Shown: positions 46,456 to 56,441 of the stretch, in pieces
Position numbering within the stretch: position 1 is the stretch's first letter
Layout: each line of letters starts with the position of its first letter
DNA from: Desulfobulbus oralis
Lineage (GTDB): Bacteria > Desulfobacterota > Desulfobulbia > Desulfobulbales > Desulfobulbaceae
DNA: 64,000 nucleotides
Reading direction: 5' to 3'
NCBI RefSeq assembly: GCF_002952055.1
Contig: NZ_CP021255.1
Coordinates: forward strand, 1,366,851-1,430,850
Position numbers and translations under genes: made by a program
The notes under the pieces: generated by a model
The model's database searches: none
Seen by the model: the letters and a program-made list of their open reading frames with translations, nothing else
What the model was told of the DNA's origin: nothing

Positions 46456-47205
46456 TTATTTGTTCAGTTCGTATTTCTCGATCAGCTTCTGCCATTCCGG
46501 CGAGGCCATGAGCTTCTTCAGGCTGGCGTTGACCTTGGCCAGCAGCTCGGTATCTTCCTTCCTGACCGCATAGCCAAAGTCCTCTTCAGGCATGCCGAAG
46601 GTGCCCAGGATCCTGATTGGCTTCTTGCCGGCAGCGTCGTTGGCAGGTGCGTCATCCATGGTCGCCGCGTCGATGCGGCCGTTCAGCAGGTCCTCCACCG
46701 CGAGCGGCGAGGAGCTGTAGTAGCGGATGCTCACATTGTAGCCCTTGGCCGCTGCCTCTTCCTTCAACCATTTGGCCTCCGGAGTGCCCTGCTGCACACC
46801 CAGGGTCTTCCTGCCGGTGAAGACCTCGTTCACCGTGAGTTTGCTGTCCTTTTTTGCCACCATGACCAGCTTGACCACCCAGTAGGGCTCCGTGAAGGCA
46901 ACCTGCCTGGCCCGTTCCTTGTTGATGGTCATGCCCGAGGCGATGATGTCGATTTTTTTGGTGACCAGGCTGGTGACAATGCCATCCCACTCGATGGGCA
47001 TGTGGGTGACTTCCATGCCGAGGTCTTTGGCGATCCAGTTCATGGCCTCCACGTCAAAGCCGCTGGGCTGACCGCTCTTGTCGATGAAGGCAAAGGGCGG
47101 GAAGTTGGCGTCAATGCCGTTGATGAGTTTTTGCTTTCCGGCGGCAAGAACCGGGCTGGCGGCAAAGTACAGGGCGCAGAGGACGAGCAGGAGCAGTTTT
47201 CGCAT
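46456..47205 (-). CDS. Amino-acid ABC transporter substrate-binding protein
   Basis: A 249-residue periplasmic protein. MRKLLLLVLCALYFAASPVLAA is a Sec signal peptide with cleavage after ALA. The mature part is a family-3 solute-binding protein: DANFPPFAFIDKSGQPSGFDVEAMNWIAKDLGMEV, WDGIVTSLVTKKIDIIASGMTINKERARQVAFTEPYW. The start at 47205 is set by the signal peptide. The ligand is probably a polar amino acid; it cannot be named from sequence. First gene of the transporter-tsaD-rsmA transcript. Confidence 0.93.
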   Translation of the reverse strand: MRKLLLLVLCALYFAASPVLAAGKQKLINGIDANFPPFAFIDKSGQPSGFDVEAMNWIAKDLGMEVTHMPIEWDGIVTSLVTKKIDIIASGMTINKERARQVAFTEPYWVVKLVMVAKKDSKLTVNEVFTGRKTLGVQQGTPEAKWLKEEAAAKGYNVSIRYYSSSPLAVEDLLNGRIDAATMDDAPANDAAGKKPIRILGTFGMPEEDFGYAVRKEDTELLAKVNASLKKLMASPEWQKLIEKYELNK

Positions 47206-47598
47206 GGCAGATTCCTTCAGGTTGTGGGATTCAGGGTATGGGGCGGATTGCCTCTGAACGGGGCCCTGAAAGCGGGCGGCCTTCATCATTGGCAAAACGG
47301 CTCTGGATATAGTGAAAAACACTCCCGGTGTCAATCCTTGGGATGCAAGGGCGCCGCTTCCGCCGGCCAGGATCGGCTTGGGCCGCGTCCGGAGGCTGGC
47401 AAGGCGCCTGGCGCCGTGGGCAGCGGCTGCTGTGCACACAGCCTGATCCCAAAAAGAACGTTGGCGCCAGGGCCTTTTGGCCCATAAAAATGCCTTTGCC
47501 ACACAAACACAGCAAGAACATGGGGAGCGATGGGTGGCTCTTGAGGCGGGAGCTCCCCTGGCCAAGAGGGGCTCATGTTGATTGCCCCTTGCGGCCCC
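47206..47598. other. Intergenic region upstream of the amino-acid transporter
   Basis: A 393-base gap with no supported gene. It contains the promoter at 47306-47334 and the 3' flank of the ABC-F gene. A frame open on the minus strand through this region extends the binding protein but lacks any family similarity. Confidence 0.5.
47306..47334 (-). promoter_or_regulatory. Sigma-70-type promoter of the amino-acid transporter operon
   Basis: On the minus strand TTGACA (47329-47334) and TATATC (47306-47311) are separated by 17 bases, about 100 bases upstream of the binding-protein start. No operator is evident. Confidence 0.6.
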
Positions 47599-49446
47599 TC
47601 ACTTGCCCAGTTTCTCTTCCAGTTCGCTCCAGCGCTGGTACATGGCCTCAACCGCCTGGCTCAGGGCCTGCTGCCTTTGCCAGTATTCGGCAAGCTTTTG
47701 GGCATCGGCCATGATGTCCGGCTCCTGCATGCGGGACTGCAGGGCCTCCAGTTCCGCCTCGGTGCTCAGAATGTTCGCCTCCATCTGCTCGTATTCCCGC
47801 TGCTCCAGATAGGACAGGCGGCCGGGCCGGGCCTGCTTCTTTGGGGGATCGGGCCTCCTTCCCGCAGGCTGGGCGGTTTTGGCCGCTGCGCTCTGGGCGC
47901 TCCTGTCCCTGAGCCAGTCCAGCCACTGCCCGCAGTCGGCAAAATAGGCGCATTGGCCCTGGCCGTCAAAACCCAGCACCACGGAGCAGAGCCGGTCCAG
48001 AAGCAGGCGATCGTGCGTGACCAGCACCAGCGCGCCCGGAAATTCGGCCAGACTCTCTTCCAGAACGTTCAGTGAGGGGATGTCCAGATCGTTGGTCGGC
48101 TCGTCCAAAAGGAGGATGTCCGCAGGCCGGAGCATGAGCCGGGCCAGGAGGATACGCGCCTGCTCGCCGCCGGAAAGCCGGGCCACCGGCGTTTCAAGCT
48201 GGTCGGCTCGAAAGAGGAAGCGACGCGCCCAGCCCGCCACGTGCAGGCTTCGTCCCTGATACACCACACTGTCGCCCTCCGGCGCCAGGGCACGGCGCAG
48301 GGTCTGGCTCTGGTCCAGTTGTTCACGTTTCTGGTCAAAGCTTACGATCCGCACATTGTCGGCAAGCCGGATGGTTCCGCTGTCTGGCAGCAGCTCCGGC
48401 CGCTCCTCCGCGCTGGCCGCCAGAATGCGCATCAGTGTGGATTTGCCGCAGCCATTGTTGCCCGCCAGTCCCAGTTTGAGGCCGGGCGTGAGCAGGAGGT
48501 TCAGCCCGGAGAAGAGGGGGCGCTCAAAGGCCTTGGCCAGTCCGTGCGCTGCCAACAGCTTTCTGGTCTTGCGGTCGGTGCCCTCAAAATGGATGCCTGC
48601 CTGACCCTGTGCCCGGTTGCGCGTCTGCAGCCCGGTCAGTTCTTCCTGCAGACGGTTGGCTGCGTCAATGCGGTATTTGGCCTTGGTGGCCCGCGCCTTG
48701 GGGCCGCGCCGCAGCCACTCCGTTTCCCGCCGCATGGCGTTTGCAAGCCGCTCTTCCAGAACTCTCCGGCTCTCCAGAAGCTCCCGCCGCTTCTCGACAA
48801 AATCCGCATACCCGCCCCTGTTGGCAAACAGACCATGGGGATACACCCTGTCGAGTTCGATCACCCGATTGACTGTATTTTCCAGAAAGCGGCGGTCATG
48901 GCTGACCACAAGGCAGGCCTGGGGGCTGTCCGGCCAGTTCGCGGTCAGAAGCTGCTCCAGCCAGAGGATGCCCGCAATGTCCAGATGGTTCGTGGGTTCG
49001 TCCAGGATGAGCAGTTCCGGCCTGGACAGCAGGGCGCGGCACAGGGCCAGTCGCTTGCGCAGGCCGCCGGAGAGCGCTGCCACCCTTTGGCTGGAGTCGG
49101 TAAATTCCGCACGGCTGAGGAGTGTGTGTATTCGGATGTGCAGCTCCGCTTCGCCCAGATGCAACCCGCGGCCCGCAGTCTCCAGTGCGGCATAGAGGCT
49201 CTGGCTGTCGTCAAAGCGGTCACTCTGGGCCAGATAGCCGATGCCGAGCCCTTTTTGCAGCACAATGTCGCCGCTGTCCGGTGTTTCCAGCCCTGCCAGA
49301 ATGCGGAGCAGGGTGGATTTGCCGGAACCGTTCGGGCCGATCAGCCCGATGCGGTCGCCGGGCTCAATGCCGAAGCGGAGTTCCCGGAAGAGTTCCTGTG
49401 CGCCAAAGGCCTTGCCTAAGGCCTGAACCTGCAACAATGCGGCCAT
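47599..49446 (-). CDS. ABC-F ATPase, Uup-like
   Basis: A 615-residue soluble protein with two ATPase domains and no membrane part. Domain 1: [49 protein letters not shown]. The linker [32 protein letters not shown] is the P-site-tRNA interaction motif region of ABC-F proteins. Domain 2: [54 protein letters not shown]-terminal coiled coil ([27 protein letters not shown]) marks the Uup subgroup, which acts on ribosomes or branched DNA. Start ATG 49446 ([11 protein letters not shown]). Confidence 0.9.
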   Translation of the reverse strand: MAALLQVQALGKAFGAQELFRELRFGIEPGDRIGLIGPNGSGKSTLLRILAGLETPDSGDIVLQKGLGIGYLAQSDRFDDSQSLYAALETAGRGLHLGEAELHIRIHTLLSRAEFTDSSQRVAALSGGLRKRLALCRALLSRPELLILDEPTNHLDIAGILWLEQLLTANWPDSPQACLVVSHDRRFLENTVNRVIELDRVYPHGLFANRGGYADFVEKRRELLESRRVLEERLANAMRRETEWLRRGPKARATKAKYRIDAANRLQEELTGLQTRNRAQGQAGIHFEGTDRKTRKLLAAHGLAKAFERPLFSGLNLLLTPGLKLGLAGNNGCGKSTLMRILAASAEERPELLPDSGTIRLADNVRIVSFDQKREQLDQSQTLRRALAPEGDSVVYQGRSLHVAGWARRFLFRADQLETPVARLSGGEQARILLARLMLRPADILLLDEPTNDLDIPSLNVLEESLAEFPGALVLVTHDRLLLDRLCSVVLGFDGQGQCAYFADCGQWLDWLRDRSAQSAAAKTAQPAGRRPDPPKKQARPGRLSYLEQREYEQMEANILSTEAELEALQSRMQEPDIMADAQKLAEYWQRQQALSQAVEAMYQRWSELEEKLGK

Positions 49447-49539
49447 GTGTTCCCTGGATGGTGGTAAAAAATGGAATGGATGCAAATGAAGGGTGCGGCA
49501 CGCCGGACATGGTGCGGGGTGGATGCCCATTGGCAATGC

Positions 49540-49815
49540 CTCATCAGCCGGGGCGTACGCAGGATGCAAAGAGCTGGGGCCGTCTCCGGCCTGTGGCCTG
49601 TTTTCGCAGGCCGCATTGGCCATGGTAGCCCGGAACGGACGAAAAGGGCAATGGTCTTTTGCGGCAGTATGCTCCAGGAGGTGGCGGTTTCCGGCAGGTC
49701 ACGGGGAACGGCCTGTCAATGCCGCAGAACGGCTGCACAGGCGACCGCGCACCGTTGAGCGTCCGCCGACCTTTTTGACCAGGCCCCCAGGGCCGTACCT
49801 GCAAGTCGAATACAG
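49540..49815 (+). mobile_element. 3' fragment of an IS30-family element
   Basis: The gap between folP and the ABC-F gene contains a diverged stretch of IS30. TCTTTTGCGGCAGTAT, ATGCCGCAGAACGGCTG, GACCGCGCA and CTTTTTGACCAGGCCC line up in order with the C-terminal third of the intact transposase at 54150-54435. The right end corresponds to GCAAGTCGAATAC. No frame remains open. The left part of the element is gone or unrecognisable. Confidence 0.75.
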
Positions 49816-49820
49816 CGAAC

Positions 49821-50624
49821 CTACCGGTTGATGTGCCCTTGCAGGGCAGCCTGCACCATAAGCGCCTCCCTGGTGGCGGCCACGTTGTGGACGCGCAGGA
49901 TGGCGACGTTCTGTGCGGCACAGAAGGCAGAGACCAGGGCGGTGGCGAGATCCCGTTGCTGTGCTTCGCGCTGGCCCGTGATTTCGCCCAGAAAGCTCTT
50001 GCGGGAATGGCCGATCAGCAGGCGGCAGCCAAGGCGGGTAAAGGCCGGCAGATTGCGCAGAATGGCGAGATTGTGAGCGCTTGTCTTGCCAAAGCCCAGA
50101 CCGGGATCAAGAATCATGCGGGCACGATCAATGCCCGCAGCCTCCAGGCATTCGATGCGGCGGACAAGGTAGCCCGCAATTTCCGCCACCACGTCCTCAT
50201 AATGCGGGGCCAGTTGCATGGTGCGCGGCTCGCCCTGCCGGTGCATGAGCACCACCTCCGCCCCGCTCTCCCGCAGCACGGCAAGCATGGCCGGGTCTTC
50301 CTCCAGCGCGCTGATGTCATTGACGATGTTCGCACCCGCCAGCAGCGCCTGCCGGGCCACCTCGGCCTTGGTGGTGTCGATGGAAACCGGCAGACCGCTC
50401 TGCTCCCGGATGGCGCGTACCGCTGGCAACACCCGCGCCAGCTCCTCTTCGGGCGGCACCGGCTCCGCACCGGGCCGCGTGGATTCGCCGCCCACGTCAA
50501 TGATATCCGCTCCGTCCGTCAGCAGTTCCTGAATGCGTGCCCGCAGATTGGCCTCCGTGCAGTACCGGCCCCCGTCCGAAAAGGAATCCGGCGTCACGTT
50601 CAAAATGCCCATGATTTGCGTCAT
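49821..50624 (-). CDS. folP: Dihydropteroate synthase
   Basis: Joins p-aminobenzoate to the pterin pyrophosphate in folate synthesis. GILNVTPDSFSDGGRY, ADIIDVGGESTRPGAEPV, VSIDTTKAEVARQALLAGANIVNDISA, DPGLGFGKTSAHNLAIL and IGHSRKSFLGEITG are all present, including the pterin-binding and flexible-loop residues. Length of 267 residues is normal. The start is close to the first motif, as in many short DHPS proteins. Confidence 0.95.
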   Translation of the reverse strand: MTQIMGILNVTPDSFSDGGRYCTEANLRARIQELLTDGADIIDVGGESTRPGAEPVPPEEELARVLPAVRAIREQSGLPVSIDTTKAEVARQALLAGANIVNDISALEEDPAMLAVLRESGAEVVLMHRQGEPRTMQLAPHYEDVVAEIAGYLVRRIECLEAAGIDRARMILDPGLGFGKTSAHNLAILRNLPAFTRLGCRLLIGHSRKSFLGEITGQREAQQRDLATALVSAFCAAQNVAILRVHNVAATREALMVQAALQGHINR

Positions 50625-51062
50625 AACTGGTTCTCCCTGTTTGATTTATATTTCTGGTAAACGAGCACAGCCGGGGAGCGGCGAACCGGGGCTTTTGGAC
50701 CCCAACAGGCTGTCAAGGCCGTGAGCTGCCGGTTCAAAGGCCGCCAGACGAAGACCGGCCACACAAATCGCCCTATAACTGACAGAGGCTGCAATACAAA
50801 AAGAGGAGAAGAAGGCCTGAACCCGCCAATCATAACCTGTGGCAATTCTGCGTTTTTCTCTTTTGTACGCTTGTTTATAAAGTCCGTTATCATACGGGAC
50901 TGCCTCTTTCCAGCTCCGCTGGCCTGGAATGCACGAAACGGCCTCTTTGTCATCACTGCCCCTGCAGCTCAAGCCAACGGCCGGGCAATCCTTGCAGGTC
51001 ACCCGTGATCTGGCCATGCTGGCGCAACGTTATCAGGTCGTGTACGAAGCCATCGGGCGGGC
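50625..51062. other. Intergenic region, no gene recognised
   Basis: 438 bases between the EamA transporter and folP. A short plus-strand peptide (LQVTRDLAMLAQRYQVVYEAIG, about 50989-51054) vaguely recalls the C-terminus of an RNA methyltransferase, but it has no start, no motif and no context. I see no IS30 or MITE sequence here. Confidence 0.35.
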
Positions 51063-51902
51063 TCAGCCCAAATGCAGCATCACGGCCCCGCCCATGACCA
51101 ACAATATGGCCAGTACGCGGACCGGGGAAAGCTTTTCACCAAGAAATATCACGGCCAGGAACATGCCGAAAATAACCGAGCTTTCGCGCAGGGCCGCCAC
51201 CAGGGCGATGGGGGCCACGGTCATGGCCCAGATGGCGACGCCGTAAGAACCCAGTCCGGCCAGACCGCCGCCGATGCCTACCACGGCCCGCTTGCGCAGG
51301 TAATGCAGGTAGTCTTTGCCGTAGCGACCCAGCACATAACAGTGCAGAGGCAGGATGTTCAAAAAGAAAATCCAGCATGCGTAGCTCAAGCCGTCGCCGC
51401 TGGCGCGCGCGCCGTAGCCGTCGGCAAGGGTGTAGCCCATGATGACAAAGGCGGTGCGCAGGGAGTAAAAAATGCCTTTAAGACCGGCCTTGCGACTCAC
51501 TTGCTGTTCCAGGGCAAGGGTCAGGATACCCGAGCAGAGCAGCAGCACGCCGCCCCAGCCGGCGAGGCTCAAAGGCACGTCCAGAACGCAGAGCACCAGG
51601 GCCGTGAGCATGGGCGCGGTGCCGCGCATGATGGTGTAGCCTAAGGAAAGGTCTGCCACCTTGTAGGCCGCCGTGATGCAGAGATAATAGGCAAGGTGGC
51701 AACAGCAGGAGAGAGCCAGAAAGCCCCAGGTGTTTTTATCCGGCAGGGGTAGAAAAGGCAGCAGGCAGAGCGCGCCGAGGCCGCCGCCCAGCGCGTTCAT
51801 GGCAGACTCGTACAGTTTGTTGGCCCCGCCTTTGACGATGATGTTCCAGGAGGCATGCAACAGGGCCGCGCCGAGCACAAGAAAGATGATCTGGCCGGAC
51901 AT
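51063..51902 (-). CDS. EamA/DMT-family transporter
   Basis: A 279-residue inner-membrane protein with about ten helices in two repeated halves, as in the drug/metabolite transporter superfamily. It begins IIFLVLGAALLHASWNIIVKGGANKLYESAMNAL (first EamA repeat), and the second half has VAALRESSVIFGMFLAVIFLGEKLSPVRVLAILLVMGGAVML, the typical EamA ending. Likely an efflux or uptake carrier for a small metabolite; the substrate cannot be told. Nothing around it helps. Confidence 0.85.
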   Translation of the reverse strand: MSGQIIFLVLGAALLHASWNIIVKGGANKLYESAMNALGGGLGALCLLPFLPLPDKNTWGFLALSCCCHLAYYLCITAAYKVADLSLGYTIMRGTAPMLTALVLCVLDVPLSLAGWGGVLLLCSGILTLALEQQVSRKAGLKGIFYSLRTAFVIMGYTLADGYGARASGDGLSYACWIFFLNILPLHCYVLGRYGKDYLHYLRKRAVVGIGGGLAGLGSYGVAIWAMTVAPIALVAALRESSVIFGMFLAVIFLGEKLSPVRVLAILLVMGGAVMLHLG

Positions 51903-52170
51903 AAGGCCACCTCGAAAAATAAGTTTGCGCCGTTCAAGGGGATTTTCCTTGGTCTTTTTGAGTGGCGAGAGCTTGCGGTCCGGCTGGGTTTCGCTATTTG
52001 TAACCGCTATCCAGCCGGTTTTTCAAACCTTGGCCGCATCCAAGGCTCCCTTTCAACCTTCGGGCGCAATACCCCAGGTCCGACCAGGGTACAGTATCTA
52101 TCCAGGTTGCAGGGCAGGTTGCGCAGGCCGATTTCAGTCCTGGCCCGCACAACGCCTGTGCTGCCTCCTA
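51903..52170. other. Intergenic region, no gene recognised
   Basis: About 270 bases upstream of the EamA gene and before the IS30 remnant. I see no gene, repeat or clear promoter. Confidence 0.35.
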
Positions 52171-52350
52171 GGGACATGGCGGGCTCCTTCTGGCTGAGTG
52201 GTTGTTGGTGCTTCCAACTCTACCAGAATCCCGCCTTGTCCTTCTAACTCTTCAAGCCCCTACCAGATGGTGCACTTGGAATTAGAATCTACCCCTCTCG
52301 GGAGGCTTTTTCAATTTCCCTGTTGCTTTTAGTTTGACAATCTAGCTTGC
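52171..52350 (-). mobile_element. Ends of two IS30-type elements, abutting
   Basis: Positions 52171-52300 are the left end of the main IS30 type, reversed: the start-codon region (GGGACATGGCGGGCTCCTTC), CAGAATCCCGCCTTGTCCTT and the terminal repeat CCAGATGGTGCACTTGGAAT. Directly adjoining, 52302-52350 matches the right end of the second IS30 type seen at 25330-25378 (GGAGGCTTTTTCAATTTCCC, then TGTTGCTTTTAGTTTGACAA). The same junction of the two types occurs at 25139. Confidence 0.75.
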
Positions 52351-53320
52351 CATCGGTTTATATCAGGTGCCTTGTTTTATGCCTCCAATCTCGTGACTAC
52401 ATGGTCTAGACATTTTCATTTACACGGGATAGTTATCTATGGCCTACTCGACCTTCAAGACCAACCCTATCGACCTGATTGAACTGTTGAAAGATTGTCA
52501 CTGCGGCAAGCTGCAATTGCCCGATTTTCAACGTAGTTGGGTGTGGGACGAGGACCGTATTAAAGCCCTGATCGCCTCAATCTCTCGCTCGTTCCCAGTC
52601 GGTGCGCTGATGGCGCTGGACACGGGCGGCGAAGTGAACTTCAAGCCACGTCCAGTAGAGGGTTCTCCGGCCCAAGCGAAGAACGCAACACCGCAATCCT
52701 TGCTTCTGGACGGTCAGCAGCGCATGACTTCACTGTATCAGGTGACGCTACGCAACAAGGTGGTCGAGACGGTCACGCCAAAAAACAAAAAGGTAAGACG
52801 TTGGTTCTACATCGACATCCGCAAGGCGCTGAATCCGACAGTTGACCGGGAGGAGGCCATCATTGGCGTGCCTGAGGACCGGATCAAACGCACCGCTTTT
52901 GGTCGTGACGTGGCGCTGGACCTGTCAGCACCCGCCAACGAATACGCACAGCTGATGTATCCGTTGACTCAGGTGTTCGATTGGGATCCTTGGCAGGATG
53001 GCTTCGACGAGCATTGGCGAGGCAATGAGCATGAGAAAGAGCGCAACATCTTCCGTATCTTCAAGCATCAGGTCCTGGAGAATTTCAAATCCTACCGCGT
53101 GCCGGTAATTTCACTGGACCGCGATACGTCCAAAGAGGCGGTGTGCGTGGTGTTTGAGAAGGTAAATACGGGTGGCAAAGCGCTGGATGCCTTCGAATTG
53201 GTCACGGCGATGTATGCAGCAGAGGGTCATGAGCTGCGCAAGGACTGGTATGGTGATGACAAGCACAATGGTCGGCACCGACGTTTCGTGGACACGATGC
53301 GCTTGGCTGATTCCGAGGCG

Positions 53321-54435
53321 GTAGATTCTCATTCCAAACGCACCACCTGGTAGGGGCATGAAGGGTTAGAAGGACAGGGCGGGATTCTGGTAGAGTTGGC
53401 AGCACCAACAACCACTCAGCCAGAAGGAGCCCGCCATGTCCCATACCCATCTTACTCTGGAAGAACGCGTCAGCATCGAAATATTTGTGTCCATGGGCAT
53501 GAGTTGCCGGGAAATGGCCAGACGCCTGGGCAGGAGTCACAGCACTGTTTCCCGGGAGCTGCGCCGCAACGCAGGCTCTGCAAAAAAAGGTTATCGTGCG
53601 CAGAGCGCAGAGCGGCGTGCCCACAAAAGACGAAAGAGAGCAAGGCATTACCGCTGTATGCGCCGTCCCGAACTGATCACCTGGGTCGATGAAAAGTTGC
53701 GTGCAAACTGGTCTCCCGAGCAGATCGCGGGCCGCATCCGTCTGGAGTATCCAGAGGATCAAAAAATGCGTATCAGTACAGAGACTATCTACCGCTGGGT
53801 CTATGCAGCAGCACAATTCGGCGATACCAGCTACCGCCATTTACGCCGTGCCCACAAAAGGCGAAGGCGGCAAGCCAGGTATGGCCAGGGACGGCGCCTG
53901 TTCCCCGGACGTATTGATATCAGCCAGCGGCCGGGGATTGTTGCCGGGAGAACCCGCTTTGGTGACTGGGAAGCCGACCTTGTCTGTGCCTCCAAAGGAA
54001 AGGCGGCGCTGCTCACCTGTAACGAACGCAAGAGCCGCTTTCTCCTGCTGGCCAGGGTACAAGACAAGACAGCCGCGTCCTTCAATGCGGGGCTCATTTC
54101 CTGCCTGCGTGCTGTGCCGTCAAAGCTGAGGCAGACCTTGACGCTTGATAATGGTTCGGAAATGGCAGGCTTCAGGGCGCTGGAGGCAGCCACTGGCCTG
54201 CGCACGTATTTTTGTAAACCACATGCCCCGTGGCAACGTGGGACGAACGAAAACAGCAACGGGCTTTTGCGGCAGTATTTTCCCAGGGGCATCAGCTTGC
54301 ACAAGATCACGGAAAAGATGGTTTCGGACGCCGCAGAACAACTGAATAACCGGCCGCGCAAATGTTTACACTACCAGACTCCCGCTGAGCTTTTTAACCA
54401 GGCCCTCACCGGTGCATTTGCAATTTGAATTCACC
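53321..54435 (+). mobile_element. Intact IS30-family element
   Basis: A 1115-bp element. The left end GTAGATTCTCATTCCAAACG and the right end (reversed) GGTGAATTCAAATTGCAAAT form imperfect inverted repeats of about 29 bp. GGCG lies on both sides (53317-53320 and 54436-54439), a 4-bp target duplication. One intact transposase fills the element. It is the only complete copy of the type in the window and the reference for all the remnants. Confidence 0.92.
53436..54428 (+). CDS. IS30-family transposase
   Basis: 330 residues. An N-terminal helix-turn-helix binds the element ends: LTLEERVSIEIFVSMGMSCREMARRLGRSHSTVSRELRRN. The DDE core has FGDWEADLV (Asp), TLDNGSEMA (Asp) and PWQRGTNENSNGLLRQYFP (Glu), then the family's C-terminal LNNRPRKCLHYQTPAELF. 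The start ATG 53436 follows AGAAGGAG. The stop lies almost in the right terminal repeat. All catalytic residues are present. Confidence 0.95.
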   Translation: MSHTHLTLEERVSIEIFVSMGMSCREMARRLGRSHSTVSRELRRNAGSAKKGYRAQSAERRAHKRRKRARHYRCMRRPELITWVDEKLRANWSPEQIAGRIRLEYPEDQKMRISTETIYRWVYAAAQFGDTSYRHLRRAHKRRRRQARYGQGRRLFPGRIDISQRPGIVAGRTRFGDWEADLVCASKGKAALLTCNERKSRFLLLARVQDKTAASFNAGLISCLRAVPSKLRQTLTLDNGSEMAGFRALEAATGLRTYFCKPHAPWQRGTNENSNGLLRQYFPRGISLHKITEKMVSDAAEQLNNRPRKCLHYQTPAELFNQALTGAFAI

Positions 54436-55539
54436 GGCGGGGATTATCGCCAACGTGAGCAATACGGACTTCCTGCAGGCGATCTCGCTGTTCTACACGC
54501 GCCAGCGCCGACGGGAGGCCGAACGTGCCGGCAAGGCAGGCAAGGATCTTCCGACCGTGATTGGTAACCGCCAAGCACTATTGAACTTGCCGCTGTCGGC
54601 CTACAAGCGGTACGAAAAGCAGGTAGAGCATGGCTTCGTGCAGGCGGCGAAGTTCCTGCACATGCAGCACATCTACCGCATCTTCGACCTGCCCTATCAG
54701 TCGCAAATCGTGCCGCTGGCGGCGATTCTTGCTGACATCGGCGAGGCATGGGAGCACGAGGCGCACCGCGCCAAGCTTGTGCGATGGTACTGGAATGGAG
54801 TGTTCGGCGAATTGTACGGCTCAGCGGTTGAGTCTCGCATCGCCCGCGATTTCATGGAGGTGCCTTGCTGGTTACAGGGCGGGCCGGAACCATCAACGGT
54901 GAGCGAAGTGATCTTCCGCGCCGGCCGCCTGAAGACCATGCACGCGCGCTTGTCTGCCGCCTACAAAGGCATCAACGCACTGCTGATGAAAGAAGGCGCG
55001 CAGGATTTTCGATCCGGACAGAAGTTCGACCATACGGTGTTTTTCGGAGAAAACGTCGATATCCACCACATTTTCCCGAAGGACTGGTGCAAGAAGCAGG
55101 GTATCAAGCCAGCGATATACGACTCCATCATCAACAAGACGCCTCTATCGTTTCGCACCAATCGCATCATCGGCGGTGTGGCACCCTCCAAATACTTGGC
55201 CAAGTTGGAGAACGGCGACAAGCAGACCCCGGCCATTGAACGGACCAGATTGGACGAGTACCTTCGAACACACTTGATCGATCCGACCATACTGCGTAAT
55301 GATGACTTCGAAACCTTTATGGAGGATCGGCAGCGACAACTGCTTAGGCTAATCGAACAAGCGATCGGCAAGGCTGCCTACACTGGAGATGAGTCGGAAG
55401 AGGGTGTAGATGTGGAAGGCGATGCAGATGCGGTCGAAGCCGAAATGGTGATCGCATCATGATCGACAAAAAAATGTCTAACAACAGGTTGCAGCCGACG
55501 TTGTTCTGCTACGATCCCCAACGCGGCTGAACCTAGGGA

Positions 55540-56155
55540 GTAGATTCTCACTGCAAATGCACCACTTGGTCAGGGTGAGAAAAGGTGAAAAGGACAGGGC
55601 GGGATTCTGGTAGAGTTGGCAGTGTCAAGCACCAAGCATCCAGAAGGAACCCACCATGTCCCATAGCCATCTTACACCGGAGGAACGCATCGGCATCGAA
55701 CTATTCGGAGCCATGGGATAATTTGCCGAAAAATCGCCACGTATCTCGGCCGAAGTCATACAAGCATTTGCCGGGAGCTGCGCCAGGGTAGCTCCAAAGC
55801 CGGCTACTGTGCCCGGACTGCTGACTGTCGGGCCCGAAAAAGACGAAAGACGCCGCGCCCACCGATGCCGCAGGTGGCAAGGCAGGTACAGGCACGGCAG
55901 ACACCTGTTTCCCGGGTGTATTGACATATCTCAGCGGCCACAGCCTGTTGCCGACAGAACCTGCTATGGAGAGTGGAGGCCAATTTGGTCTGCGCTGCGG
56001 GAGGCAAGGCGGCGCTGGTCAGCTGCAACGAACGCAAAAGCCGGTTTCTGGTGTTGGTCAAGGCCTAAAGCAAGAGGGCCACCTCGTGCAATGCGGTTCT
56101 TATTCCTCGCTTGTGTGCTGTGCCATCAAGCTTGAGGCAGACGCTGACCCTTGAT
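55540..56155 (+). mobile_element. Truncated, decayed IS30-family element
   Basis: Begins with the IS30 left end (GTAGATTCTCACTGCAAATG) and follows the intact copy through the transposase start (ATG 55655, SHSHLTPEERIGIELFG) to the region before the second catalytic Asp (ACGCTGACCCTTGA). The 3' half and right end are missing. The frame has several shifts and internal deletions. It lies 78 bases after the DUF1524 stop, so two IS30 copies bracket or enter this defence gene. Confidence 0.85.
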
Positions 56156-56274
56156 TTTTCTGCGGCCTGAATCTCATACACGGTTTTCACTTGGCTGAAA
56201 TGAATCGTTTGCGGGCTTCAGGGCAGGCGTCCCGATCTGGGACAGATGCTCCCTGCAGCCCAGCGCCAGCACTG

Positions 56275-56315
56275 AAAGAGCCCTCCGGAACCAGATTCCA
56301 GGAGGGCTCTTTTTG
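56275..56315. terminator. Strong bidirectional hairpin terminator
   Basis: AAAGAGCCCTCC (56275-56286) and GGAGGGCTCTTT (56301-56312) form a perfect 12-base stem with T tracts on both sides. It separates the IS30 remnant region from the tRNA gene. Confidence 0.85.
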
Positions 56316-56366
56316 TCCGCGCCGGGCAGGGCTGCGCAATCAAGCGGCCTGACAGAGGGGCAGAAC

Positions 56367-56405
56367 TGAAAAAGCCCCCTCGGAACTTCCGTTCCAAGGA
56401 GGCTT
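56367..56405 (-). terminator. Terminator of tRNA-Glu
   Basis: On the minus strand AAGCCTCCTTGGAAC pairs, with one mismatch and bulge, with GTTCCGAGGGGGCTT and is followed by TTTC. It lies about 37 bases beyond the 3' end of the tRNA and should end its transcript. Confidence 0.75.
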
Positions 56406-56441
56406 GTCTGGTGCAAGTCAGCAAACTGGCTGAAATTATAT

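Larger units (their letters stand above)
52439..55462 (+). pseudogene. DUF262/DUF1524 (GmrSD-like) nuclease gene, split by IS30
   Basis: Without the insertion this gene would encode 634 residues. N-terminal DUF262: LPDFQRSWVWDEDRIKALIASI and the nucleotide-handling motif DGQQR at residues 91-95. C-terminal DUF1524 HNH domain: HHIFPKDW, about residues 503-510, then INKTPLSFRTNRIIGG. This domain pair is found in GmrSD-type modification-dependent restriction enzymes and related phage-defence proteins. The IS30 copy at 53321-54435 enters after residue 294. Deleting it and one GGCG duplication restores the frame exactly (DSEA then GIIANVSN). The protein is therefore broken now but only recently. 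No other defence gene adjoins it. Confidence 0.88.

Noticed and set aside
45734-46495. N-terminal extension of the ABC ATPase frame
   Set aside because: It overlaps the permease completely, and the ATPase family start (MSTPVLEVKNLG) is at 45733 with an ATGA overlap.
50929-51060. Possible remnant of an RNA methyltransferase C-terminus on the plus strand
   Set aside because: Only a short resemblance (TRDLAMLAQRY), no motif, start or supporting neighbour.
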